From the NCBI RefSeq assembly GCF_001302565.1, contig NZ_CP012750.1, forward strand, positions 496,001 through 560,000: a DNA stretch of 64,000 nt, given 5' to 3'. The notes under the pieces are model-generated. The model saw nothing but the letters and a program-made list of their open reading frames with translations, ran no database searches and was not told the origin of the DNA. A program made the translations under genes and the position numbers. The DNA is from Glutamicibacter halophytocola (GTDB lineage: Bacteria; Actinomycetota; Actinomycetes; Actinomycetales; Micrococcaceae). Of the stretch, positions 25,605 through 34,300 are shown one piece after another. Every line of letters begins with the position of its first letter. Position 1 is the stretch's first letter.

Positions 25605-26786
25605 ATGAAAAGTGAACGCGACTTTCCCGCGCTGGTGGCCCCCGGGCCGCCACTGAGCGAGGAACAGGCTGCTCGCGCCGCACGCCAACTGACCCTGCCC
25701 GGATTTGATGACACCGCGCAGCGCAGGCTGGCTGCCGCCCGGGTACTGGTGATCGGCGCCGGAGGGCTAGGCAGCGCCAGCGTTCCGTATCTTGTCGGAG
25801 CGGGGGTAGGCACCATCGGCATCGTTGATGATGACGTGGTGGAACTATCCAATTTGCACCGCCAGGTTACGCACACCACCGCAAATATCGGCCTGGCCAA
25901 GACCGCTTCCCTGTCCCAGGCTGCCAAGTCGCTGGACCCCAATGTGGAAATCATCGAGCATAATCTGCGCCTGGATTCTTCCAACGCACTGGAGATCTTT
26001 GCGAATTATGACTTGGTCATCGATGGCAGCGACAACTTCCCGACCCGCTACCTGTCCAATGACGCAGCGCAGCTTTCGGGCATTCCGCTGATCTGGGGAT
26101 CCATTCTGCAGCACCACGGACAAGTCTCCGTGGCCTGGCATGAATATGGTCCGGGCTACCGCGACCTGTTCCCGGTTCCTCCTGCCCCGGGCACCGTCCC
26201 GGATTGCGCCGCTGGGGGAGTGCTGCCCGGATTGTGCGGCACTGTCGGTTCGCTGCTGGCCACCGAAGCGCTGAAGCTGATCGCCGGAATCGGCACCCCG
26301 CTGGTGGGCAAGGTGCTGATCTACGATGCGCTGGCAGCCAGCACGCGCACCCTCGAATTTTCCCGGGACCCCGAAGGTGCTGAAGTCACTGAGCTGATTG
26401 ACTACGTGCTCTTCTGTTCCGGTTCTCTGCCAGAGGTCCAGGGCATTGATGCCAAGGCGCTCGCAGAAGAACTATCTGGCGATGAAGCGCCAGCCTTGTT
26501 GGATGTGCGCAATGATGACGAACGCGCACAACAGCACATCGCCGGTTCCTTGCATCTGCCGCTACCTCAACTGGAAGCAGCTATTGAATCCGGCGCAGAG
26601 CTGGAACAGATCCCGGCACAGGTAACGGTCTACTGCGCACGCGGTCCGCGCTCGCAACGCGCGGCCGCCTTGCTCGCTGGCCGGGGCATCAAAACGAACT
26701 ACCTTGAAGGCGGGCTTCCCGCACTGGCTGAAGTGGCCCCGCAGCTGCTGGCCGAACACGCACATACCGAAGGAGCCCGCTCATGA
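25605..26786 (+). CDS. moeB: MoeB/ThiF-type adenylyltransferase with C-terminal rhodanese domain
   Basis: A 393-aa E1-like enzyme. The adenylation domain has VIGAGGLGSASVPYLVGAG, VDDDVVELSNLHRQ, VIDGSDNFPTRY and VPDCAAGGVLPGLCG. A rhodanese domain from about residue 290 shows ALLDVRNDDERAQQHI and the active Cys in VTVYCARGPRSQ. It adenylates MoaD and probably supplies sulfur through the rhodanese Cys. AAGGAG lies 5 bases before the ATG at 25605. It overlaps moaE by ATGA. Confidence 0.92.
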   Translation: MKSERDFPALVAPGPPLSEEQAARAARQLTLPGFDDTAQRRLAAARVLVIGAGGLGSASVPYLVGAGVGTIGIVDDDVVELSNLHRQVTHTTANIGLAKTASLSQAAKSLDPNVEIIEHNLRLDSSNALEIFANYDLVIDGSDNFPTRYLSNDAAQLSGIPLIWGSILQHHGQVSVAWHEYGPGYRDLFPVPPAPGTVPDCAAGGVLPGLCGTVGSLLATEALKLIAGIGTPLVGKVLIYDALAASTRTLEFSRDPEGAEVTELIDYVLFCSGSLPEVQGIDAKALAEELSGDEAPALLDVRNDDERAQQHIAGSLHLPLPQLEAAIESGAELEQIPAQVTVYCARGPRSQRAAALLAGRGIKTNYLEGGLPALAEVAPQLLAEHAHTEGARS

Positions 26787-27190
26787 GCTACGCGTTGATC
26801 ACCGAAGAACCTATCGACGAGGCCGCAGTGCGCGATGCCGTGCAGTCAGATACTGCAGGCGCAGTGGTGCTCTTCCACGGAATCATCCGCAACCACGATG
26901 GGGGCCAGTCGGTGAACTCCCTGGACTACTCGCACCATCCGCAGGCGCAGGAATTCCTGGATAAAATCATTGCCGAGGAAGAAGAACGCACCGGGCTGAA
27001 GCTTTCCGCAGTGCACCGCGTGGGTCCGCTGAAGATCGGCGATGCCGCGCTGGTCGCTGCTTCGGCGGCGGCACACCGCAAGGAAGCATTCGATGCCATT
27101 GAGAACCTGGTGGAACGCATCAAGGCCGAGGTCCCGATCTGGAAGAAGCAGCATTTCACTTCCGGCAGCTCCGAATGGGTAGGGCTTTAG
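26783..27190 (+). CDS. moaE: Molybdopterin synthase catalytic subunit
   Basis: A 135-aa MoaE: GAVVLFHGIIRNHDGGQSVNSLDY, AVHRVGPLKIGDAALVAASAAAHRKEAFDA and a conserved end VPIWKKQHFTSGSSEWV with the active-site lysines. It transfers two sulfurs from MoaD thiocarboxylate to cPMP, giving molybdopterin. It is coupled to moeB by a 4-base overlap. A decayed relative lies 1.6 kb downstream (28791-29197). Confidence 0.95.
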   Translation: MSYALITEEPIDEAAVRDAVQSDTAGAVVLFHGIIRNHDGGQSVNSLDYSHHPQAQEFLDKIIAEEEERTGLKLSAVHRVGPLKIGDAALVAASAAAHRKEAFDAIENLVERIKAEVPIWKKQHFTSGSSEWVGL

Positions 27191-27233
27191 CAGTTCCCAG
27201 CCGGTATAAGCTCGAACACTTCCCTGTCCAGTT

Positions 27234-28427
27234 TCAGCTGGCAGTTCGCTTAAACGCGATGGCTGCCAGGGCTGCGGCCTGCTCTGCGAGCACTGAGTCG
27301 TCAAAAACCACCCGTGGCGAGTGGTTCCACTCGGTTTCTTCGGCAGGCAATTCGGGTGGAGACGTCAGTAGTCCAATAAAGGTGCCCGGAACCTCGTCGA
27401 GCACGAACGCGAAATCCTCGGAGCCCATCATCGGCGAAGGCATCAGTGCTACGCGCTGTTCACCGTAGATTTCGCGCATTGTTTCCAGCGCTGCCTCGGT
27501 CTCGGCGGCATCATTCACGGTCACCGGGTAGAGCGTTTCAAAACACACATCTGCGGTGAGCTCATGGGCTGCTGCCACGCCGTGGACGACTCGCGGCAGT
27601 CCTTCTTCAAGGACGGCCAGCGAGTCGTGGGACATGGTGCGGATGGTGGCAGCCAGCTCGACGCTTTCCGGGATGACGTTGATCGCTCCGTCTCCCGTGG
27701 ACAGCCGCGTGATCGAGAGAACTACCGGGTCGAAGGCGTTGAACCGCCGAGTTACAAAACTCTGCAAGGCCAGGACGAGCTCCGCGGCTGCCGGTACCGG
27801 ATCCAAGGTCTGGTGGGGTTGCGAGCCATGTCCGCCGCGTCCCTTCAGCTTCACGGTTAGCTGGTTTGACCCGGCGGCTACCGGGCCGCCCCGAGTTGCG
27901 AAGACTCCGCGCGGGCCGGGGCCTACATGGATCGCATAGGCGGCAACCGGAGGTTCTCCGGCTGCCGAAAGCAGCCCCTCTTCAAGCATGATCTTGGCGC
28001 CGCCGTGGCCTTCTTCGCCTGGCTGGAACATGAAGATGACCGAGCCATGAAGCTCTCTTTGCCGAGCCGAGAGCAACTTGGCTGCGCCGACAAGTCCTGC
28101 AGTATGCAGGTCGTGGCCGCAGGCGTGCATGTTGCCATTAACAGAGGCGAAGTCCAGATTGGTCTCTTCGAGAATCGGCAATGCGTCCATGTCGCCGCGA
28201 AGCAGGACCGTCGGTCCGGGCAGTTCGCCTCGAAGCACTGCGGTCACCGAGCTGGTGCGCGTGCCGGTAGTGATTTCCAAGGGCAGCCCTTGAAGTGCGT
28301 CAAGTACTTTTTGCTGGGTGCGGGGCAGATCCAGTCCGAGCTCCGGGTCCGCATGCAATGCGCGGCGCAGTTCAACCAGCTCGGGAAGTATCGTTTGTGC
28401 ATCGGCGGTAAAGTCGGCAGTGGTCAT
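27234..28427 (-). CDS. M20 family amidohydrolase (hippurate hydrolase-like)
   Basis: A 397-aa M20D-type metallohydrolase. HACGHDLHTAGLVGAA, QPGEEGHGGAKIMLEEG, AIHVGPGPRG, GRGGHGSQPHQTLDP (dimerisation domain) and MMGSEDFAFVL give the metal and catalytic residues. The family cleaves N-acyl or indole-acyl amino acids and related amides in the cytosol; the natural substrate is unknown. It converges on moaE with a 43-bp gap. Confidence 0.88.
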   Translation of the reverse strand: MTTADFTADAQTILPELVELRRALHADPELGLDLPRTQQKVLDALQGLPLEITTGTRTSSVTAVLRGELPGPTVLLRGDMDALPILEETNLDFASVNGNMHACGHDLHTAGLVGAAKLLSARQRELHGSVIFMFQPGEEGHGGAKIMLEEGLLSAAGEPPVAAYAIHVGPGPRGVFATRGGPVAAGSNQLTVKLKGRGGHGSQPHQTLDPVPAAAELVLALQSFVTRRFNAFDPVVLSITRLSTGDGAINVIPESVELAATIRTMSHDSLAVLEEGLPRVVHGVAAAHELTADVCFETLYPVTVNDAAETEAALETMREIYGEQRVALMPSPMMGSEDFAFVLDEVPGTFIGLLTSPPELPAEETEWNHSPRVVFDDSVLAEQAAALAAIAFKRTAS

Positions 28428-28645
28428 GAATCAGCCTTTCTTAGGCGTAGTCGACGGGCGGGCAGAGCGCCTCAGGGTGCGTGGATCTGACTATGCCGAA
28501 GATTCAATCTTTAAGTATTCGCTAATCAAAGCGTTTACTCCGAACGATTTGAATGCAATGAGCACGCCAGCGACTATACGCCTCGCGGTTGTGGCACCGT
28601 CAAGCTGTCACGACGTTTTTTGTTGCATCTCACAACTTTCCTGGC
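28428..28645. other. Upstream region of the M20 gene up to the left repeat
   Basis: No gene is seen. This stretch should carry the M20 promoter. It borders the left copy of the direct repeat, and the reading frame of the WYL-like fragment extends into it as a different tail, ending with a stop near 28613-28615. Confidence 0.5.
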
Positions 28646-28739
28646 TGGGACCGATATTCGAAATCCAGGAATCCAGAAGCGCGCGCAGTTCCGTTGGCTG
28701 CACCTCGCTGACCTTTGCCTCGCTCATGGCCAGACCGAA
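28646..28739 (-). repeat. Left copy of a 94-bp direct repeat (3' end of a WYL regulator gene)
   Basis: This block matches 35953-36046 in the same orientation with four mismatches. On the minus strand it encodes FGLAMSEAKVSEVQPTELRA and then LLDSWISNIG, the C-terminus of the WYL regulator. After the repeat the left copy continues in frame as PSQESCEMQQKTS and a stop, whereas the intact gene ends STPRE. This pattern is expected when an element inserts into a gene's 3' end and restores it (inference). Confidence 0.85.
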
Positions 28740-28790
28740 TGAAATGCCTCAGACTAGTAGCGGTTACCAGCGCCGACAAGGAGTCCACTC

Positions 28791-29197
28791 ATGAGCTTGA
28801 CGTTGATCACTGATGAACCCATTGACGAGGCTGTCGTCAGCAATGCCGCGCAGTCCGACTCCGCCGGTTGCTGGTGACGGTCCATGGGAGCATTCGTAAC
28901 CACGAAGGTGGTCAATCGGTGAACTACTTGGCTTACTCGCTTCATCCGCGGATGCAAGACTTCCTGAAGAAGATCATTTTTGTAGAAGAAGTTCGCACTA
29001 GGTCAAAGCTTTTCGCAGTGCACCGCGTGGGGCCGCTGCAGATTGGCAATGCCACTTTGGTGACTGCCTTGTCGGCAGCAGACCGCTAGGAAGTATTCAA
29101 TTTCAATGAGTACCAGATGGAGCGCTTCAAGGTCGAGGTACCGATAACGTACAAGTGCCACTTCATATCGTGTACCTCTGAAGGAGTGGTGCCGTGA
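28791..29197 (+). pseudogene. Decayed moaE copy
   Basis: The sequence starts ATGAGCTTGACGTTGATCAC with GGAG upstream and follows MoaE residue by residue: TLITDEPIDEAVV, then a frame change near 28865-28875 into VHGSIRNHEGGQSVNYLAYS, then FAVHRVGPLQIGNATLVTA, an in-frame TAG at 29087-29089, and a last part with KVEVPITYKCHFISCTSEG ending in TGA at 29195-29197. The frameshift, the stop and the loss of the conserved WKK lysines mean it cannot make a working MoaE. It is clearly diverged from the intact moaE at 26783-27190, so it is not a recent local duplication. Confidence 0.85.
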
Positions 29198-29825
29198 CCG
29201 TCCGCATTCGAGTATAGCCGGATGGACTGTAATTGATTTTTTGGTGTATTAGAACAACTTGAGTTGTTACGAGTTTCATGCCGTTCCTATTTGGGAGACC
29301 GTAACACATGCCCAAGTAGTACGCCCCTGAAGCCAGTGGCAGTACCGTCACCTTCGTCCTATAAACGCCCTAGACCGACTCAAGCCCGTCTAGGGCGCCT
29401 GCCAACACCCGTTAAGTTGTTGACAACTCCTAAAAGAGGATCGTAGGGACTGATATCCGACAGTTCCTATCATCCTCTGATTGAAGAGCTGCCGAAAAGG
29501 TACAGGGCTGGTCCCCTCCGCGGCACCAACAGGGACACGACCGGCAACGCCAATGCTCTGACAGTAGCGGGGTTGTACGAGAACGAGGAAGTGGTCAGGG
29601 ATTCCCCGTTCGCCACCGGCCCTTTGACTACGAAGGCCGACGTGATCGTAAAGCGGGCGCGCTGGTGCAACCATATCGGGATGCTTTCGATTTTAGTCCA
29701 CCGGTATCCGGTGGATTTCGAGGAACTCTTCTATGTTGAAATCATCGGCGCGGTGCCTGGTGTTGCTGCTCGTGAATTAGTGACATGATTTCAAGGACGC
29801 TTCAAAAAGGTCGTTCCTATTGGGT
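29198..29825 (+). other. Gene-poor stretch with one unassigned open frame (29447-29788)
   Basis: A plus-strand frame is open from 29447 to 29788 (about 113 codons, no ATG in the early part; CTG 29450, TTG 29573). It contains PLIEELPKRYRAGPLRGTNR and DVIVKRARWCNHIGMLSILV. I do not recognise it; it may be a gene remnant. AGTTG-TTGA-CAACT at 29415-29428 is a small dyad. Nothing else is supported here. Confidence 0.3.
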
Positions 29826-30962
29826 TTAGAGGTTAAAGAGATTCCAATCCCATCGTCGTTCCAAACCTTCTACCCCGCCACGGTCAATATAGACATTCTG
29901 AATAGATGGGCCATCCCAACCAATCTCATTGAGCACCATTTCTTTGGTGAGTTCGTCTCCGAAGGTACTAACAAGGATCATGGGCTTACGCTTTCTATTG
30001 GCGAGTGCTATACGAAGTGCGCTATTCACGGATTCGTCACGGAAACTGTACCCAACGATCAGCCAATGATCGGAGGATTTCAGGCTTTCGGACATTGCTT
30101 GGTAAGCCAAGTTGAAGGGGTATTCCTTGACTCGCTTTTGCTTTTCACGAGAATTCGCCAACACTACCGCTGGCCTGATCTTCCCTTCTGACGCTCCAAG
30201 GCTAGAGAAAAGGTCATGAGATCTCAGTGCTTCAATAGGCACCTTGCCAATTACTCCTGTTTCGGTGTTCTTCCAATAGGTCAGTGAACCATGAGGGTGA
30301 ACGAGCCGAAATTTGGCTTGTTCCGGGAAATCTAGAGAAGTGCGCAACGGCTTTCCACTATAATTAGTGAGAAGTTCGCCTCGGTCATTCATAATTGAGA
30401 GCTTCACATTCCCGTATCCCTTGCCCATATCGCACATTGTGAAACGAAGGCCCAATAGCGTCTTTAGGACAAGGATGTCGTAGTTCAAATTTGCGAAAGT
30501 AACTGTACCTGCGAAACAATTGTCAATTTCCCTGAAGAGTTTGTTTATATTTTCGGCCGATTCCGAATAACTATCCGAGGCTTCAAGGATAGTTTTCAGC
30601 ACTATTCCGGTCCCGCGACTTAGAACTTTGCTTGTGAAATTACGGACCTCTTCGATAGCCGCAGGAAGAGCCGTTCCCCCTTCTGGGAGAAGGGCAGCTA
30701 ATTCAGCCAAGTCGCTTAGGAGAGCGGCCTGACTTTCGAATGATCCCACCAATTGCTCGAAATCATTTTCGTCAATCGTGCCGTTATCTTCAATCCGGTC
30801 GGCCAAGTTTCGCAAAGTCCCTAGAACACCAGTCTCATCTCCCGACAATGCATCGAACTCCGCTACAAGACGCTCAGTGATCTTGTTGAGGAGTAGTTCC
30901 TTTGAGAAGGCGATACTCAAACCATTTCCTGCAATGACCGCGAGATTTCTAGGCTGATCCAA
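29826..30962 (-). CDS. SIR2-like protein, predicted NAD-consuming defence effector
   Basis: A 378-aa stand-alone SIR2-like protein. The NAD-binding motifs are VIAGNGLSIAF at residues 9-19 (GxGxS type), FANLNYDIL with N160 and D162, VHPHGSL with the catalytic-type His at 224, and LIVGYSFRDESVNSAL at about 302-317. These match the SIR2 domains of bacterial defence proteins that deplete NAD+ on phage infection. The longer frame to 30992 starts at a TTG; a TTG at 30962 with AAAGGAG 8 bases upstream is a better start. It lies downstream of the nuclease-STAND gene on the same strand, 413 bases away. GC content is low. Confidence 0.82.
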   Translation of the reverse strand: MDQPRNLAVIAGNGLSIAFSKELLLNKITERLVAEFDALSGDETGVLGTLRNLADRIEDNGTIDENDFEQLVGSFESQAALLSDLAELAALLPEGGTALPAAIEEVRNFTSKVLSRGTGIVLKTILEASDSYSESAENINKLFREIDNCFAGTVTFANLNYDILVLKTLLGLRFTMCDMGKGYGNVKLSIMNDRGELLTNYSGKPLRTSLDFPEQAKFRLVHPHGSLTYWKNTETGVIGKVPIEALRSHDLFSSLGASEGKIRPAVVLANSREKQKRVKEYPFNLAYQAMSESLKSSDHWLIVGYSFRDESVNSALRIALANRKRKPMILVSTFGDELTKEMVLNEIGWDGPSIQNVYIDRGGVEGLERRWDWNLFNL

Positions 30963-31375
30963 TTCCCGGACTCCTTTCGGTTGCCTATTCAAAGTTTATT
31001 GCTTGTAGTTGCAACTGTTAGAGAGTTGACCATTATGCATACGGAACGGGACTCATGAGACTTCGTCACGCTGACAGCCTGAGCGGATCGGCCCTGACTA
31101 GACGATTATCGGAATTTTTAGGGCTTTTACCGGACTTAAAGTCACGTTATCAACACCCTTGCACACAACTACGGAGACTTGGCATGGAGGGCTATCAAAC
31201 AAATGAAATGTCGGTATTGTTGGGGCATGCTCCTTCATCGCCCCTTTTGACCCAATTTTTCATTCGTTGCGTGCCTCCGGTAAGTTGATGAGCTTTCAAC
31301 CTGTCTTATTGTTTAGTTTCATTTTTCTAGCAGGAAGAACGTTCATTTCATGACTTGGGTGAGTTGCTGATCGTT
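30963..31375. other. Intergenic stretch between the SIR2-like and STAND genes, with an integrase-like remnant
   Basis: A plus-strand frame 31055-31288 (77 codons) contains QLRRLGMEGYQTNEMSVLLGHAPSS. The LLGHA segment resembles the conserved His region before the catalytic Tyr of tyrosine recombinases, but the Tyr and other catalytic residues are not visible, so at best it is a remnant. AGTTGCAACT near 31006-31015 is a perfect 10-bp palindrome in the likely promoter region of the SIR2-like gene. Confidence 0.3.
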
Positions 31376-34300
31376 TTATGTATTGGGTTTTTCAGTCTGA
31401 CGAACCGAAAGGTTAGGTCCGTTGGTTTGGATGGGCTCGCCAGGCTGAAGGAGGGCGATATAGGAAATGTCGGAAAATGCCATTTTGTAATCATCGCTGT
31501 CGTCGATTGGCATGGCATGTCTTTCGCCAAGGGTTCCGATGACTAGATCCGCGTTCAATTCTGCGAGCCGGCGGTTTAGCCAATCAGCGTCGACCAATAC
31601 GACATCTTGGCCATTCTCTTCGTCGTCGAGTTTCAGAGCTCGGCAAACCACAGAATTGTTAAAGGACCATTCGGCACGGTGCCCAATCCAACGAGCGTTA
31701 CCCAACAGCTCGGCAGTCGGCATGTAGAAGTCTACGTTTTCATCCAGGGAGCAGTCCAGGGTGTTTCCTTCCCAGAGGTATTGCTCCACGGCGGGCCAAG
31801 CCTCAATGCCCGCATCACGAAGCTTCTCGGGGATATCACGATCATGATTTCGGGCTGTTTCAACGGGCGCCCACCCCAGTTCTCCGAGATACTGCGTGTG
31901 TGTTCGGGAGGTATCGGGCATCCAACGGCCACCTAGACCTTGAGCGATGAGAAGATCTTGTAGAGACTGCCCCTGCCCTTTGGGTGTGAGCCAGGCAAAC
32001 TGCAAGAAGAAGACGTCACGTACGCGTTTCGAGATGCCTGTTCGTCGGTCATTTTTCCGGTTCCACGTGCAATATCTCTGCAGCGCGATCCACCTTTTCC
32101 CTTCAATATCCTGCGATTCAAACATTGCAGAGGCGCTAGGAAGGTCAGTGGTATTGGCAACCCATTCGTCGGGCGAGATGGAAGTATCAAGGTCGGGTGA
32201 AGCAATGCTTGCCCACGACTCCGCGTTCGCTTCTTGAGCGATGTCACAGAATCTGGAGTTGTCTTGACGTGTCACGCTCGGTGGGAGGCTCGGATCAATG
32301 TCCCTGCCGTACCAGATCCAAGGGCCCTGGTAAATATCACGCTCTTGGTCCCACGGCTGAAGCGTCAGGTGATAGTTGTCGGCAAGTCGGCCCAGCAGTT
32401 CGTGAAGAGCCATCCACTGGTACTTCTTGCCAAATCGTTCCGCCTTATGTGAGTCCCTACCTCTTCCGTGCCAATGCTCTCGTTCAAAATCACCGAATCT
32501 TTCTTCAGTCCAACCCATTTCGAGAGCCCGGTGGGCAATCCACCGGCCTGCCCAGTCGCCCTCGACTTCTCCGAGCGGGTCGATCCGCTTGCCCTCTGAA
32601 CAAGGCACAGGCAACAGCAACGGGTGCTTGCTGAATTTACCCACATGGCTCTTGACCACGTACTTGTTGAAGTCACCCATCCAATCGAGGCATGAGTCAA
32701 GAATCGAGAAAGCGCGCCAGCGGGTGATATCGCCTTCTTTATCTTCCTCATGTCCGTGCCACACTCGAAGTTCGTCGGCAGTGGGGGGCTCTGTGGGGGC
32801 AGCTGATCCATACGGGGGTAGAAACGCATTTTGAAGCTCGTCCGTAGCAATTCCACGATAGCGTGCCCATGCGATAGTTCCCCGGGCTGAGTCCCGTGCA
32901 AGGACATTGACGGGTAGACCCGCGTTTGCCCAGTCGGATAGCTCCTCACAGATCAGTTCAACCGCATCGTATTGGGTTTCTCCTCCGACCATAACGGCAC
33001 CGTAGATGCTGGTGAACACACGTTCTTGAACGTATGGGTCGTCCACTTCCCGTGCCGCGCGGAGGAGGGAGGCACTGACCAAGAGGCGTGAGCTTAGAAG
33101 GTGCGCAAGGGTCTTGGTCACGCTGTCACGCAGGAAGCGGTTTGGTGATGATAGAAGCCACATGAGGGAAAGCGACGCAAGTCGTATCTCTTCATCACTC
33201 GTAGTCGTCGTTACACGGCGTGCCCATTCTGTGAGCCTTCTGAACGCCGGGGACTCAGATCCTGCGTCGTAAGAAGCGATCGACCAGGACGCGTCCCGTG
33301 TTGGCATGTCCATACGAATGAGTCGCTGGTGTAGCCAGTCGCCGTTTGCCGGATGAGATTCTCGTGGGGCCAGCGACAATACGGTGTCGACGGCCTCGGT
33401 CATGTTTTCACATACCAGCATGCCCTCTAGCAACTCGTGGGCTCGCATTCCGAATGCATCATGCGACCTCTCGACTAAGCTCTGCCTCAGCGCTTCACGA
33501 AGCCGGTGTTCTTTGGTTTTATCAGGAAGGAGCTCGGAAAGTTCTACTCCCAGTCTTTCTGGTAACAACACCGCCATGGCTCGCCACAACCACGGTTCGT
33601 TCCGCAACCGTATAGCGATCTGGGTCTGTGGCTGGTTGCGGCCGGGTAGAAAACTACGCCACCAGGAGCGCTTTTGAGCTGGAGCCAGTACTTCGATAAG
33701 TCGAGCTCCCAGAAGGTGTTCGGAGTAGGCCTGAAAGGGGAAACTCACAGATTCCTCGCCGTCGTATGTTGGCCGAAGTTCGAGTAGCCCCTCGCTACCC
33801 AGCTGTTGGAATAGAGTTTTTGGCCATTGCCGTATTGGCAATAGGGCGTCAATCTTCTGTTCTGCGATGGCACGTGGAACGGGTTGCCCGCGATGATTTA
33901 GAAGTAGATCGGCGACGATTTCGATGGCCTTAGATACGACCTCAGACGAAGGGGAAAGCTCCAGGCGTGCCAGAACTTCTCGGGAACGTGCCTTTGCAAA
34001 TCGCTCGAATAGGTTAGACCGGGTTATGGGGTCCGTATGTCGGCTCTTTTCGCTCGCTAATACTTCACAATACATGCGGAGAAAGAGAGGGTTGCTGAAG
34101 GATGGATCGAAGAGAGAACGACCTGGCAGTGGGATACTGAAGAGGGCGCAGTATTTCTCCATAGCGTCTGTCTCTCGGCCGGCTAGTCCTGGGTGGCGCA
34201 CGATCGGGAGTTTTCTCGATGGATGCACAACATTTTGGTAGTCATTCCGGTAGGAAACGATGAGCGAGATGTGAGCGAATTCGCGGACACGCGAATGTAG

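Noticed and set aside
28646..28739. Insertion-sequence terminal repeat as an explanation for the 94-bp repeat
   Set aside because: The copies are direct, not inverted, they encode the WYL C-terminus, and no transposase lies between them.
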